From contig JAGFNQ010001114.1 of the NCBI GenBank assembly GCA_024364735.1, positions 580,617 to 644,616 on the forward strand: 64,000 nt of DNA, given 5' to 3'. The DNA is from Boesenbergia rotunda. Lineage: Eukaryota; Streptophyta; Magnoliopsida; Zingiberales; Zingiberaceae. The notes under the pieces are model-generated. The model was not told where the DNA came from. It searched no databases and was given only the letters and a program-made list of their open reading frames with translations. Shown here piece by piece: positions 1-13,386 of the stretch. Made by a program: the position numbers and the translations under genes. The stretch's first letter is position 1. Each line of letters begins with the position of its first letter.

Positions 1-1010
1 TGTATAGCTTGTTTCCTGTATCCTGTAGAATAACAGCCAGGTTAGATGGATTTTCAGATTTTCCACATTATTTTTCTGTTGATTATAGTGTTTCATACTT
101 ATCATTCTACATTTTGTTTTCCTGATAATGTGATTCTTGTTTGGCATCTTAAATTTCCAAGTTCCCAATAAAACATCATAATTGTTTGCACTTATCATCT
201 GTGATCAACCTATGTTTTAGTAGACTATGATAATTTACAATTAAGGAAGGCTTGTTAAAAATGAGATTGTAATAATATTTTATCAAGCTTTGAAGAATCA
301 TTGTGTAACCACATTTGTCCCAATTATTTGAGAATGACCACATGAATTCTATTCCTTTATTTAGCTCTATTGAAGGCTTATATCAGCAGTAGTATTTTAA
401 TCAACTAAATAATTTTTTTAGTGTATTGACTAATGTGTTTTTTAGTCTATTGCATCTTACATGTTTGACTCTAATAATATATGCAATTCTTCAGCTATAG
501 AATGGTCTGCTTTTGGACATGTTCAAACACTGTAGGATATTTATGTTGGTAAAATAGTTGAATAAAGAAAAGTGAGAAATATTTAAAGTAAGTGGTCATT
601 AACTAAGTTAAATATTATCTTGAAGGCATGAATCAATCCAGGTTGTAGTATTTAGTTATGAGCTACAACTTGATGATCTGTGTTTGTTTTCTGCATAAGT
701 AGGCCAATGGTGTTTTGCTAGATGACAATTGGCAAAGAGAAACACTTCAAGGATGCATCAAATTATTAACATTTGTCAAACATGCATTGGATCATCACTG
801 TCGGCAAGCATGTATTGCTAAATTTTTTCCTGTAAGTCCAACTATGAAAGGATGTGGAGAAAAAAGAGGTTTCATTCTTATATTGATTCCCAACATCTTA
901 TTCATACATTTTAAAAATCTGAAACTTTTAAAACTTACTTTTTCTTGTTCTATAAATAATTTCCTGCATGATTCATTCCTTTGATTTTATTGCTGATATA
1001 ATGCTCTTAG
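1..1010 (+). other. Upstream intron sequence of the SCD2-like gene
   Basis: AT-rich sequence with no recognisable coding exon. The first certain SCD2 exon starts at 1011 with phase 1, so its partner exon must lie left of the window and this stretch is probably intron. A 129-nt open stretch at 703-831 is bounded by AG and GTAAGT, but it ends in phase 0, cannot be joined in frame to 1011, and matches no protein I recognise. Confidence 0.55.
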
Positions 1011-4000
1011 GATTCTACCCGGAGATTGCTGTTTCAAAATATGAGTATTGGTCTTCATTAGCGCCGCTTCCTCTTGAGGTTGTTATTTCTGCTGGTCAAA
1101 AGTCCATGGAAGAATCATATAACCAAGGCAAGAAATATGCTTAAAGGATCCTTGCTGATGTAATTTTAACTTGATTTACATAACCATAATTTGTTGGTTA
1201 GGGTTTCTCAGATTTGGTTGTTTGATAGGTATCCTTGAATCTGAACGAAGTAAGCTTGTACGTGATGCAAGTGATATTTCTGGGGAAGGCAACATAGAGA
1301 GCATGCTTTCAGTTGAAAAAGGCCTATTGGAACTAACATCTTTGAAGGTCCTATATTATTTTTGCTGCTAAAGTTGTTCTTTTAACACTTTCTTTTCTTC
1401 CAACTTCCAAGATGCTCTTTCTGAATTTGCATCAAATAGAAACTATATCTTTTTTGCTTGCAGTCTTTTCCTTCGAGTTGTTTATAGTTAACCCTTTATT
1501 GATGTTTTGTCATTACTAACTTCAAGGTTGAGGATGCTGTTGTCCTTGCATTATCTCAACACCGACGACCCAATTTTGTTCGTCAATTTTTGTCAGGTTT
1601 GTACACTACAAGAAATGGTAAAATGTACTCTTCATTTTACTTCTAGTGAATAATCAATCCTACTGAGTTACTGCCACACTTTGTATTCTATTTGATCAAG
1701 TTGGTTCAGCTTATCTTTACCCTTGCCTTATGGTGGACATCTGTACAGCTATTTTCCTACTGAGCATCCCTATGCCCACGGAGTGTCTAAATATCTTTTC
1801 TATGTGAAAAGGATTGTGCATCTCATGATCTATATGCTAAATTCTGAAATTGCAATCTCAGCTCTTTGGTCTTTAGAAAAATAGAGGAAATGAGAACCTA
1901 AACCACTTCATCTTTTTCTTTAAATATTTTGACAGATTTTAAAGCACCTGGAGAACCAAAGTTTATGGAGTCATTTGGTAATGGCAATTCTTATATGTAC
2001 TTTCTGAATTGTTTTGTTCATTGCTAATTTGAAGTCTAATGACTCTTTACTGTTCTTGCATATGAGAATAATGGAATTCAAATTCATGTATTATTGTGTT
2101 AATAACTTGATGACTTGATGCTATTGCAGAACTGAACCAAGAGGAGATTGAAGATGTCACTTTCAAGCAGGTCCTTTTCAGTTCTTTATGATATATTGTT
2201 AATTATTTTTGATGATTGTGTTTCTCCTGGTCAGATAGATGGTTTCTCTTTCTCTTCCTATATATGGTAGAAAGTTTCTCATCGCATTGTTTTAGTTGGT
2301 AGATAAGGATGAAATTTGAAAACATGGTTGGCAGAATCGGTCAATTCTGATCTGGATCTGCCGAGTTGGATCAGCAATGCTGATCCAATTCTGAATGTGA
2401 AATCAGAAACCCCTACAAGATTAATGAAATCTAGATTAATCAGGCTGAAAACTAAATTCACGAGATAATCTGTTGAAATGGGCAGAAATTAAGCCAAATT
2501 GGAGTGCAATTGCTGGGTTTCATTGATGTTTCTAATTCCCACTTGGGAATCTTTTTCGATGGACATAGATGGGAGTGCAAATGATCTAGAGTTTGTATTG
2601 TGCGTGCAGTCATTGTATTAGTGATAGAGAATGGATCTAAATCTGTGATTTTGAGCATTTGAGAGGGATAGTAATCAAGGTGAGACTTCAACGTCATGCA
2701 AAGGCAGAGAGGTCAGTGGAGAGGCAAATAGGCAAAGGCGGGTCTATTGATGTTAACAAATTTCAGCATCATTTGGACTTCAGATGGGGAGGTAGATACA
2801 TTGCAATGTCAGCGTGAGGTAAAAGATGACGGCTCCTTCTTCTTGTCTTCTTTAGGTTTCTAACATTCTTGAGGAGGAAGAAGGCAAAACATGCCTTCGT
2901 CTTTGCTCCAGTACGAAATAGAGTGACAAATCACGAGCTCTCATGAACGACACAATTGAAAAATTGGCTGAATGCCTCTTTTTTTGATGATCTTGCCTTT
3001 AAATAAGAATTGTTGTACAACCTATTTTAGACAAGAAAATATTTACAGCAATTACACTAATTACTGCTAGTCTACTTTAGGTAAGAATATATACTGCAAA
3101 TATTACACCAATTACTGCTAATCTTCTTTAAGTAAGAATATATACAACTAATACACAAATTATGGTAACTTAGATCTTGAAATCTCAGTCATAATTTCTG
3201 CCATAATCTTATAAATTGGCATTCCACAACCTTTGCCATTGATATCCCCTCTCAAATTGATGCTCAATGATCAGAAAGCATTAATTTGGTAACCATAAAA
3301 TGATGTCGTTGTCATGAGAGAGGCTTATTAAATATATGTTTGTTGATCAGTGGTGATGTGAGGCAGAGAAATGACATAGGCATCATATGCTTCACCAATA
3401 GAGTGACAATCCATTTCTATGTGCTTGGTGCGCTTTGAAACACTGGGTTAGCTATAATTTGAATAACACTAGTATTATCCGCGTGAAGCGGAGTAGGTTC
3501 CATTTGAGGAAACCTAAGCTCACCCAACAATCCTTAAGCCAAACAATCTCAGAACATGCAGAGGCATACACGATATCAGACTAAGTGGAGGATTTCGACA
3601 CCCGATCTTGCTTCTTGCTTTTCCAAGAGACAAGAGAGTTGCCAATGAACATACACCAGCCAGTAATGGAACGTCGAGCATCAAGACAACTAGCTCAGTC
3701 AACATCACTATATGCAACCAAGTGAATAGGAGAGTCCATAGGAAAGAAAAGACTTCTGGTAGATGTGTTTTGCAAATAGGAACAATACGACTGACAATAA
3801 GAAAGTGAAGGTGCGAGGGGTCTGCATAAATTGACTTTGTTGGACAACAAAAGAAATGTCAGGCCGAGTAATAGTAGATAATTTAAGCTCCCACTAAACG
3901 TCTATATAAGGAGGGATCAGGGAGAAAATCACCCTCATCACGACGATATTTAACATTCACTTCTAAGAGAGTATCAACAGATCGACCATCTTGAAGACCA

Positions 4001-7000
4001 GCTAATGTAATATGTCCTAAATGTATTGATGTTGATTTAAGAAAATACCAACCGTCGTAGAATTCACTTCAAGGCCTAAAAATAGTGCAACGAACCTAGG
4101 TCCTTCATATGAAAAGAGCTTTGAAGGTGCTGTTGAAGCTGAGAAATCAATTCAGATTTATCCCTGTAATAATGATATCATCAACATATACTAGGAGCAA
4201 AACAATTCCTTTAGCAGTCTTGCAATGAAACAAAGAAGAATCATATTGACTCTGGACAAAAGAGAAGTTAATAAGCATGAATCGAAACTTATCAAACCAA
4301 GCACGTGGAGCATGTTTTAAACCATAGAGTGACTTTTTTAGTTTACAAACATTAGAAGAGGGTGTAGAAAATAATCCTAGTAGTGGAGTCATATAAATTG
4401 CTTCCTTAAGATCCCGTGTAAAAAGACATTCTTGACATCCATTTGTCCTAATGATCAACCCTTAGAAGCAGCAATAGCTAGAACAAGTCGTATTGTCATT
4501 ATTTTTGCTACCGGTACAAAAGTCTTCTCATAATCAACTCCATACTCTTGTCGATTTCTGAGTGCTACCAACCTTGCTTTGTATCGGTCAAGTGAGCCAT
4601 CAGATCTCAACTTAATAGAATATACCCATTTACAACCAATGGGTTTGATACCAGTGGGACAGGGAACGATATCCTAAGCATGGTTCTCTAGAAGAACTTG
4701 AAGTTCCTCTTGCATAGCTTTCTCCTAACATACATATTTAGTGACCTGAGAATAAGAGGTGGCAACTGTAATATCGGCTAAAATAGTAGAAAAACCATAC
4801 CTATCAGGAGGACGACTGATGTGATTAGATCTTCGAGGAGCCATTGAAGAGGACACTGGATCAAGGTTGGGAAGGATTTGCGATTACGAGGGTTATCGTC
4901 GCTGATAGACAAAACCAGGTTTAAAATGCTGAATGGAAGGAAATATATCATCAAAGCTAGGAAGAACACCATTTGAAGGGAGATCTTGCTGCAGAAAATA
5001 GTACTCATGTTCAAGAAAATCACATTTCTAGAAACATGCAGTCGATTAGTATCAGCATCATAACACAAAAATCCTTTGTCAGTAGTGTTATATCCCATAA
5101 ATGCACACCTTACTGATTGAGCTGTAAGCTTGTGGCGTTCATGTGAAGGTAAGTGAACAAAGCAAACACATCCAAACGTGTGTAGCATACGATAATCAGG
5201 CTGCATACCAAAAAGATGGAAGTAAGGAGAATCAAAATTCAATTGCTGAGAAGGTAGCCGATTAATCAGATAAACTGTCGCTGATAGAGCTTCTAATCAA
5301 AATCTAGGCGGAATTGATGCCTCTAATAGTAAAGTACGAACTATATCCAGCCAGTGACGATTTTTACGTTTAGCCATCTCATTCTGTTGAGGGGTATAAG
5401 GGCATGATCGTTAAGATATAGTGCCTTTCTGTTGTAAGAAAACTTGGAAATCATGCGACATATACTCACCACCATTATCAGACCGTAAAACCTTAATGGA
5501 GGTGGAAAATTGAGTCTCAATATAAGCCACAAAAATTCTAAAAACAGTTAACACTTCAGCTTTGGTACGCAAAAAATATATCCATGTGAAATGACTATAG
5601 TCATCAATCAATATCACGAAATATTTGTACTGACGCATGTGAAATGATAGGAGTAACACTCCAAATATCACTATGTATAATCTCAAAACATGTATTAGCA
5701 CGAGACACGAGTACCATAAGTAGGAAAAGGTAACACTTTACTCTTTCCTAGTTTGCAAACAGAGCAATCAAGAGATAAACTATTAGAAGAACACTGTTTT
5801 TGTTGCTAAGAAAATCATGCTTCATCAAATGAGACAATATAACATTATTTGGATGGCCCAATCGTTTATGCCAAACGCCAGCCTTATTTTCAATAATAAT
5901 AGAAGCTAAAGACAAAGTTCTAGGAATAGTAAATTGCAATGGAAGTAATCTGCCCACTTTAGGCCCCTCGTGATCACCTTCCTGACCTCTGATCCTGCAC
6001 CAGACAACCACAACGAGAGAAATTTACATCACAGTTATTATCCACCAACTGTCCAACAGAAATTAAATTAGTAGACAATCCAGGAGAGACAAATACATGA
6101 CGAAAGGAAGGTCCAATATCACCATTGGCTGTAATTAGAAGATTACTATTATTAGCAATCTGAATATTTTGTTTACCAGTATACTTCTGAAGATTATGCA
6201 ACAATCAGGTCATCAGTATATGATTTGATGCCCCAGAATCAACAAACCAAGGAGAAGAAACAATCTTACCTTGGCCATGAAGTCCAAGAGTAGAAAATGC
6301 CATGATGATCATCTATTGAATCATTTCTGGAGTAGCAAAAGATTGATTTGTCCCACCAATTGTGGTTGTAGAACCGATAGTGGTAGGGTCTGAGATAGCA
6401 ACCTGAAAAGCTTGACCACGTTGATTTTCTGGGCGTGTAGGACATTGCTTGATAATGTGTCCATTCTGTTTACAATAATTGTAGAATTTCTTACCACAAT
6501 TGCGGGCAATATGCCCGAACTCTTTGCAACTATAGCACTGCATTTGTCCCTTTCCTCGGTTCTTCCCTTGAGCAACATAAGCAACATTAACAATCTCAGA
6601 TATCTCCTTGGATGAACCTAGAACAACTTGTGTAACCATTCTTTGTTCTTAACGCAACAATTCTCCAAGACATATATCCAAGCAAGGGACAAATTTTTAT
6701 TCAGTAATCCAGCCCGTGCAACTTCAAATTCTAGCATCAGTTTCATCAAAAATTGATCGCATCTACTATCTTCATGAATTGCTTGAAGGCTTGCTAAGAC
6801 CTCTTTAGGTACTTTTGAATAGATAAGATCAAAATATTCACTCCATAGATTAATAAACCTAGAATAATACTGCTCAATAGGGAGATTATCTTGACTAAAA
6901 TTACCAATCTCAAGTTCTAGTTGAAATCGTCTTACAGTGTTATCTTGATGATATATACGTTGTAGATAATCCCACATCTCCTTAGTTGTACTAAAGGAAG

Positions 7001-10000
7001 GTAAATTGTTCACCATATGAGGTTCAATAGAACCTAAAACCCAAGAGATGATTCGAGCATCCTTTGCCTCCCATTGACTAAGTTCTCTACCTTCTTTAGG
7101 AGCAGGAGCAGACTTGTCAATATGATTCCAAAGCTCCTTCCCTTTTCAGAAACATTTTGAACTAAAATTCCCATGATGCATAATTCTTTCTTGTAAATTT
7201 GATAGCCAAAGTCTTTGTAGATATTCTTTCAAGAAAATTCTCAGTAGTCATTCTTCCAAAAAAAAAGAAAAAAAAAGAAATCTCAAAGCCAAAGTTGTTG
7301 ATCAGAAATTAATCAATCCAAAAAAAATTGAAAGCAAATCAGAAAACTTTGTAAGACAGAAGCAAAAGAAATTGACAGAGATTCGAAGATTCAGTTATGA
7401 ATTTTAGAGGCCAGCTCTGATACCATGACACAATTGAGAAAATGGTTAAATGCCTCTTTCTTTGATGATCTTGCCTTTAAAAATGAAATGTTGTACAATC
7501 TATTTTAGACAAGAAAATATTTGCAACAATTACACTAATTACTGTTAGTCTACTTTATGTAAGAATATATACAGCTAATATTAATTATTGCTAATCTTCT
7601 TTATGTAAGAATGTATACAACTAATATATAAATTATGGTAACTTAGATCTTGAAATCTCAATCATAGTTTCTGCCATTATCTTATCAATTGACAGTCCAC
7701 AACCTCTGTCATTGATAGTGAATGTCTTCCCACATCTTATTTAAGGTATTTAATAATTATTAGATTATTAATTATTAATACTATTAATTAATTTATTATT
7801 TAACTTCTCAATAATTTTTAATTAAATTTTGATTATTGATATTATTAATTAATATTTTCTATTTTTTAATTTTTTTTACGTATTTTGATTCCACCTATCC
7901 GACGCAGTTGATACTTATATTTTCTGAATTTCTGATATCTATATTGATACTATCACCCTTGGTTGAGAATATCAATAAAATTCGTTTTTATCCATATTAT
8001 GTGACATTATTGTGTATGGAACTATGGGTCTAGTATCAATATTTGAATCCTATGTTGAGAACATATTGTTATGAATATTGACTGATTAAGCTATAACCAT
8101 AAAATACAAATATGATCTTAAAAAACATTGCTTAGCAGATTATTAGGGTTGTAAATGAATTTGGTGTTCGACTTGATAAAACTTATTTATATTCGTTCAA
8201 TAGTAAAAAAATAAAATAAAATAAATAAGTTTGAATACTAGTGAGTTTAGTTGTTAATGTTCGCGAACAATTTATAAATAAACTTATTTATTAATTTAAG
8301 TAAAATTTAGTTATAAATTTATTTCTTAATTTATTTGAATATATAAAATTTATAAATTTTATAATCCGAAATTCTTTATAATATGTTAAAAATAAGAAAA
8401 GTTGAGTTTGATAAAAAAAACTAGAGTTAAGCCAGAGCTTGGTGTAAGTTTTTTAAATAACAAGCATGAATAAGCTCGATGAGTAAATAAACAAGCTTGA
8501 ACACAGTTTAGCTTGTCTTGTTATAGCTCTATAGATTATATAATATATTTTTTCCTTTTCATTTTATTTTTTAAGTTTCTCTGTTATGGAATTTTATAGG
8601 TAACATACTGTCTCAATCAATGCCATTAATGTTTATTTGGACTGCAAAAAAGAGAAAAATATAATTGGCAAATGCTGACCTGTGCAACTTTGTGATGAAT
8701 TGAGGGGAAGTGATGGGAAAAAAGGAACAACATCTCATGAGAGGGAAATAGGATATGGAGTGAGAGATTGAAATTTAAAAAGAAACTCTGCAATTCTTGC
8801 TGCTGTTAAATTTGCCCAACTGTTTTAGCATATGTTCCCATGTGTAGGCTGGGTCATGAGTCTAGTGGCAAGCGAGAATTAGATGATATTGACGAATTCT
8901 CTCGTTATTGAAGGTTAAATGACCAACTCATTTATCTCAGTTACTAGGTTAGCTATATCCTTTACATTTGGTGTTGTGAGTCAGGTCACGTAGCAACAAG
9001 AATTGCCACTAGGAGTTCGTGTTTAGGATCCTTTCTTTAACAAAAGGTTCATTTTACAGGAAGCGTGAGCACCTTAATATTTATGCATTTTTTTATGGAA
9101 ATTATGTTGGATTTAGAATTTGTAGAAGATTAACTTTTCCTTTAAATATGTTTAGGTATCCTAGAGTAATGTATAAAAGCAAGAAGCCAAAATGGGGTAG
9201 CATGATCTAGTGCAAAACAGAATACAAGGCAATGTCACATATGACCTGTGTGATGATGTGTATAAAATTCGTACTTGAAGATCTTGATTTTCACATTGCA
9301 GATATGCATTGTGACAATCAGACAAGTATCTGCATTGTGATAATTGTGTTCTTCGAACACATCAAACACATTAAAGTGGGTTGTCAGTTCATCCACCCAC
9401 AGTAGGGATATGTCTAAGAAGATTAACACACCAACAAATTGTAAATATCTTTATTAAGCTACCTTCTATTGCTTGATTTATGTTGCAATGTGACAATTTT
9501 GCGTGTGGTAAATATTCATGCTCCAACTTGAAGTGGAATGTTAGATTGGGTATAAATAATCTAGTCCTATATATATCTAGTCTAATTTCTTAGTTATTCT
9601 GAAGTTTATAAATATATAAATTAATCCTATTTGAAGAAAAGAATACATCAAGTTTTCTTGTAACTGTCATTTTAGGAAATGTTAAACAATGTTAATGTTG
9701 GTTCACTATTGTATTTATCATGCTATAAGAGATCTATTCCGACAACAATTCTTTTAGTAGTTTGGATTCTTGCATTCAAATTTGTACACTGTTTTACTGG
9801 TTGAGCAATTTGAGTCGCCTAGAAGACTAGATTTTACAGACTTCAAAAAATTTGCAAACCAAATTCAATTACTAATTTGATTTGGTTAGCCTTTGAATTT
9901 AGCTAAACTTTTGTAGGCATGGTTGATTTATTTCTGGAGAAGAGCCAAAGACCATGGTATAGAAGAAGATATTGCTGATGAGCGGCTGCAATTTTGGCAT

Positions 10001-10659
10001 GGTCGAATTAGACAATCTCCTACTTCTCATGATTTTATTGATGGTAAATCACACTTCTCTTTTTCTGCACATCATCATTCAAGGAATTGCTGGCTCATCT
10101 TTCTCAACTCCTTCAGAGAATTTAAATTTTTTAATACAATCAGAGATGAAGAGGTTTCTAATACTTTTGTCAAATATTTTCTCTCCTCTTTATTTTTATT
10201 TTTGCTCTATTAGTTCAACATGTGCCTCGTTTATAAAAATTTAACCTATTATCACCATCTGGTTATTTATACACCTGATTACTCAAAGCCGCCTATCTAA
10301 TCATAATATTCTCATGTCTAGCTGATATCAATCGATTTATATTTGTTGGTTTCAAATTGCGTGATACTTTCCATAAAGCATGGTGGATTGCGACATTGTA
10401 GATGAAATTTTCAAAGTTGCAGTTACACAAGACCATCGAATTATAAACACTCAATTTTCATCTATGAATTACATTCTTCTTCTATGAACTTTTTTGCTTA
10501 GTTACCTATGTTTGTCTTAGTCGGATGGAAGTTCTATTTATCAAACGGTTTCTTTATTACAATATTGCAGCGGAGAGAGGCTTGACAGAGCTCAAGAAGC
10601 TGGGCATCGAACAACAATTATGGGAAGCATCGCGAAAAGAAATAGAGCAGGAGCCTTAA
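1011..10659 (+). CDS. SCD2: SCD2-like coiled-coil protein, 3' exons (partial)
   Basis: Seven exons read continuously in frame: 1011-1127, 1229-1347, 1527-1596, 1936-1977, 2130-2170, 9917-10043 and 10571-10659 (stop TAA). They encode the last 200 residues. Recognisable conserved stretches are KYEYWSSLAPLPLEVVISAG, GEGNIESMLSVE, VEDAVVLALSQHRRP, YFWRRAKDHGIEEDIADERL, QSPTSHD and LGIEQQLWEASR, which I know from the plant STOMATAL CYTOKINESIS DEFECTIVE 2 family. SCD2 acts with the DENN-domain protein SCD1 in clathrin-linked membrane traffic and cytokinesis. The N-terminal coiled-coil exons lie left of the window. The intron after 1127 has a GC donor (AG|GCAAGA); the others are GT-AG. The intron 2171-9916 is 7.7 kb because a copia element sits in it antisense. 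Splice joins are inferred from frame and family similarity, not from transcripts. Confidence 0.88.
2949..3244 (-). repeat. 3' LTR of the copia element
   Basis: Direct repeat of 7427-7717, starting GACACAATTGA and ending near CATTGATA. On the minus strand this is the downstream LTR. The pair differs by scattered substitutions and short indels seen by eye, consistent with a long time since insertion. Confidence 0.88.
7427..7717 (-). repeat. 5' LTR of the copia element
   Basis: Partner of 2949-3244. It adjoins the primer-binding-site complement at 7414-7425 with a one-base spacer, which fixes the element's orientation as minus. Confidence 0.88.
7718..9916 (+). other. Remainder of the long SCD2 intron
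   Basis: AT-rich intron sequence, with no coding exon visible. The part at about 8140-8540 has words such as GTTCGCGAAC and repeated aagctt/gagct motifs that look like an eroded transposon-derived repeat. I could not find termini or a TSD, so I leave it unclassified. The 3' splice site is TTTTGTAG just before 9917. Confidence 0.5.
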
Positions 10660-11888
10660 ACCATGCAGCATAAACAAATGCAAGTCGACGCGATAAATAA
10701 CGTACAATTTGCATATCGTTCTGTACTGCAGATTAGATTTGATTTTTGTACATACAGGCAATGTTTTATTTGTTTTGGTGTTACTTGTTAGTCCTGTAAT
10801 TCACGATTTCACGCTGATGCTATGCTTTACTGATTTTATATTTTTCATTGACGATTGGATAGTAGATATTAAATGGATCATTTCGAATCAAATAAGATTT
10901 AGTTTAATCATTTCTTTTCTACATGAAATATAATTGCCATTTGCACGGCTTCTTAAGTCCTAGTGATAGAATCATGATAATTATGAAATTGGTCATCTTG
11001 TGTTTTATATAAAATACACTAGGATTATTAAAAAAAAATGAAAGAGAGCATTATTAACTGTTTTTTGTGCTCTTAATTTTCTTTTTAAAATTTAAAAGGA
11101 ATTTTTATAAAATAATAATTAATTTTGTTATGTTATATAAAATTAAATGTTAGACTCACGAAAAAAATATATAAATTATGATAAATATATATATTAAATA
11201 TGTAAAAGATAAAATTTAATGATGTAGGAGGATTTATATATTTAATCCTGTTTAGTGGGATAATATTGATTGTTTGGATATCGAAAAGTTAAATTTTGTT
11301 CGTCATAAAATTATCAAAAGATTGATCTCAATATAGAAAATTATTTTGTGATTTTGGAAACTTACCGTGAGTTTCCTAACTTTACCAGCTCCTCTACTAG
11401 AAGTTATGAATTCTTCACCACGATCATCAACTTCAATGATAGGTGCATCAACTCCTAACAATAATATTTTATTCCCATCATATTGTGGATTGGAATAGGT
11501 ATAATAAATGAAGTTCTACTTATCTATCTATCAATATCTATAATCTTGGATCATCAATAATGATCTTCTTTGAGTTTGGATATTTAATCGATCTACAATT
11601 AGTTCAATTATGTCGATACTAATTATTATTACCATTGGAATCATGATTCTTATTTATAGTGACAATTATACGTATGTCCCAAGGATATACCAATCAATAC
11701 TAGCGAATATCTAAAAATGATAGCATCATGTAAATAAGGTATTATAAACATTGTTTCTCCATTACAATATCCTAAAGGATCCCAAATTCTACAGTAACAA
11801 AAATTTTCCCATTGGAAGCATGTTTCAACAAGTAGTGCTAAACCTACTGATCTATTTCAGTTATTGGATAGTTGATAGTAGTTTTTAT
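10660..11888. other. 3' UTR of the SCD2-like gene and AT-rich spacer
   Basis: The stretch just after the TAA at 10659 is presumably 3' UTR. Beyond about 10980 the sequence is AT-rich, without coding potential or repeats I can classify. Confidence 0.5.
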
Positions 11889-12481
11889 CAGCATTCTGAA
11901 AATCAGACCGGATCGATCGGTCGGACCGGTTGAATCGGGAATCGGTCAGATTTTCGTCCGAGTTGACTCTGAAAATCGGCTGCTCAAGAATCGGGTACGA
12001 ACCATTCTGAACCTGTCGGAACTGGTGAACCGGACAAATCGAAAAAACCGGACAAACTGACTTAGTTTATTTTATTTTTGATTTTTTTATTTTTTTCCCT
12101 TTTGCAGTTTTGCTTTCTTACTGAAAAATAAAAATTGAAAAATAAAATGTCAAAATCCTAATTTGCTTTCACCTAAAATCCCAAACGAATAAACTTACTA
12201 TTTGCTTGAACCCAATAGTTTTAAATTTGAATTTTTCTTTGAAACTAATCCTTTTTTTAAGAATACCATGCTGAATTTCTGACAAAAATATATCACATGC
12301 TCGACCTAGTTGACCCAATCTTGAAGAAAATAATTGGGCAAGTTGTTAATTTCATATATTTATATAAATACATATTTTATTATATACCGGTTATATCCCG
12401 ATTAGATCTCCGATTAAATCGTTAAACCTCTAAACTCTTGTCTCGACCGATTTGATATCCGATCCGATTTTCAGAACCTTG
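11889..12481. mobile_element. hAT-type MITE (non-autonomous)
   Basis: The left end starts CAGCATTCTGAAAATC and the right end is the near-complement GATTTTCAGAACCTTG, giving imperfect terminal inverted repeats built around TTCTGAAAATC. The flanks are GTTTTTAT (11881-11888) and ATTTTTAT (12482-12489), an 8-bp duplication with one mismatch, the hAT size. The subterminal parts are rich in CGG/GGTCGG words and there is no coding sequence. The size is 593 bp. The class rests on TSD length and the CAAGG-like end. Confidence 0.7.
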
Positions 12482-12684
12482 ATTTTTATATAAAAATCTT
12501 GCTTGGACCAGATAGTTACAAAATTATCCACATTTTTTTTTCCCATTTCAATGAAGTCCCACTCAAGCGAAATCTGTTCAATGAATGAACATGATTCCTT
12601 TCTGACACTAGATTTACATTTTCTAGGATATTTAGATTATAATAATATATTTATATAATGAAATTAAAAAACTCTTGTCAAAGC

Positions 12685-12724
12685 GTTGAGATGGCCGAGT
12701 TGGTCTAAGGCGCCAGATTAAGGT

Positions 12725-12757
<33 letters not shown>

Positions 12758-12765
12758 TCTCAACA
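12685..12765 (+). tRNA. tRNA-Leu (AAG)
   Basis: The acceptor stem GTTGAGA pairs with TCTCAAC and is followed by discriminator A; CCA is not encoded. The D arm carries GGCCGAGTTGGTCTAAGGC. The anticodon stem CCAGA/TCTGG encloses TTAAGGT, with anticodon AAG. A class II variable arm follows (TCCGAAAGGGC), then a T arm with GGGTTCAAATCCC. There is no intron. The T-rich tract TTCTTTTTAG just downstream is a likely Pol III terminator. It matches the standard plant nuclear tRNA-Leu(AAG) closely. Confidence 0.97.
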
Positions 12766-13386
12766 ATTCTTTTTAGTTTAGTTTTTATTGAAAAAAATAA
12801 TTAAAGTAAAATCTCAGACTTGTTCTCAGCTCAGCGATCTGACCTTGGGCAGCACGGATAAATTTAAAAAAATAATCAATATCTGTTCCATCTAATATTT
12901 ATCGAATTAATCGATCGAGCAATTTCTGGCCGAGATAACATTTCTATACCGGGGATTTAAAAAACTTTTGAATCCAAACTTATATCTAAAATTATTATTC
13001 GAACTGTTCCATTTTAGATTTTTCCCATGGGATCCTGAATAAGTGAGAAAAATTGTCATTCCTATATGGCAAGAGAAAGGAAGCACTGGATCAGATGGAG
13101 GAGCCGAGAGTCCTTTTTAGTCGTGACATATTCAATATGATCGAATAGGATGTACAATCGCCACTGAATTACGATCTAACTTCAGTCTGTAATTTGGAAC
13201 TTTCTTTGCTCTCTTAGACAATCAGATATTTATGATCCAACGCACTTTTTATTGTTCACTTTGATTCGCAACAATGTTTAGTAGTTTGGTAAGAATGTTT
13301 TTAACATCATAAAATTGTCACTATTGACTCCACTGTCAATATCAATTGACTCTACAATATTTGTTTTTCTCCTAGCCATCGTTGAT
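12766..13386. other. Spacer
   Basis: Sequence between the tRNA and a solo LTR. I see no gene, no inverted repeat and no recognisable transposon. Confidence 0.5.

Larger units (their letters stand above)
2949..7717 (-). mobile_element. Degenerate Ty1/copia LTR retrotransposon in an SCD2 intron
   Basis: Two direct repeats of about 290 bp (2949-3244 and 7427-7717) flank a coding region on the minus strand. Next to the right-hand LTR, 7414-7425 is the complement of TGGTATCAGAGC, a tRNA-Met primer binding site. A purine-rich tract lies just inside the left LTR (about 3245-3257). Minus-strand fragments follow copia order: gag (7016-6618), two CCHC-like knuckles (about 6545-6440), protease region (6204-5974), GAG-pre-integrase (HKRLGHPN, about 5900), integrase (DDYSHFTW and SDNGGEY, 5701-5411), reverse transcriptase with YVDD (about 4170) and RNase H debris (about 3720-3520). 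The frame is interrupted repeatedly and the LTRs differ at many sites, so the copy is old and dead. Flanking TGAAC/TGAAT may be a decayed 5-bp TSD. Confidence 0.93.

Noticed and set aside
703..831. Possible exon bounded by AG and GTAAGT (frame with LLDDNWQRETLQG)
   Set aside because: It ends in phase 0, while the next certain SCD2 exon needs a phase 1 partner. Joining them shifts frame at once. The peptide matches no family I know.
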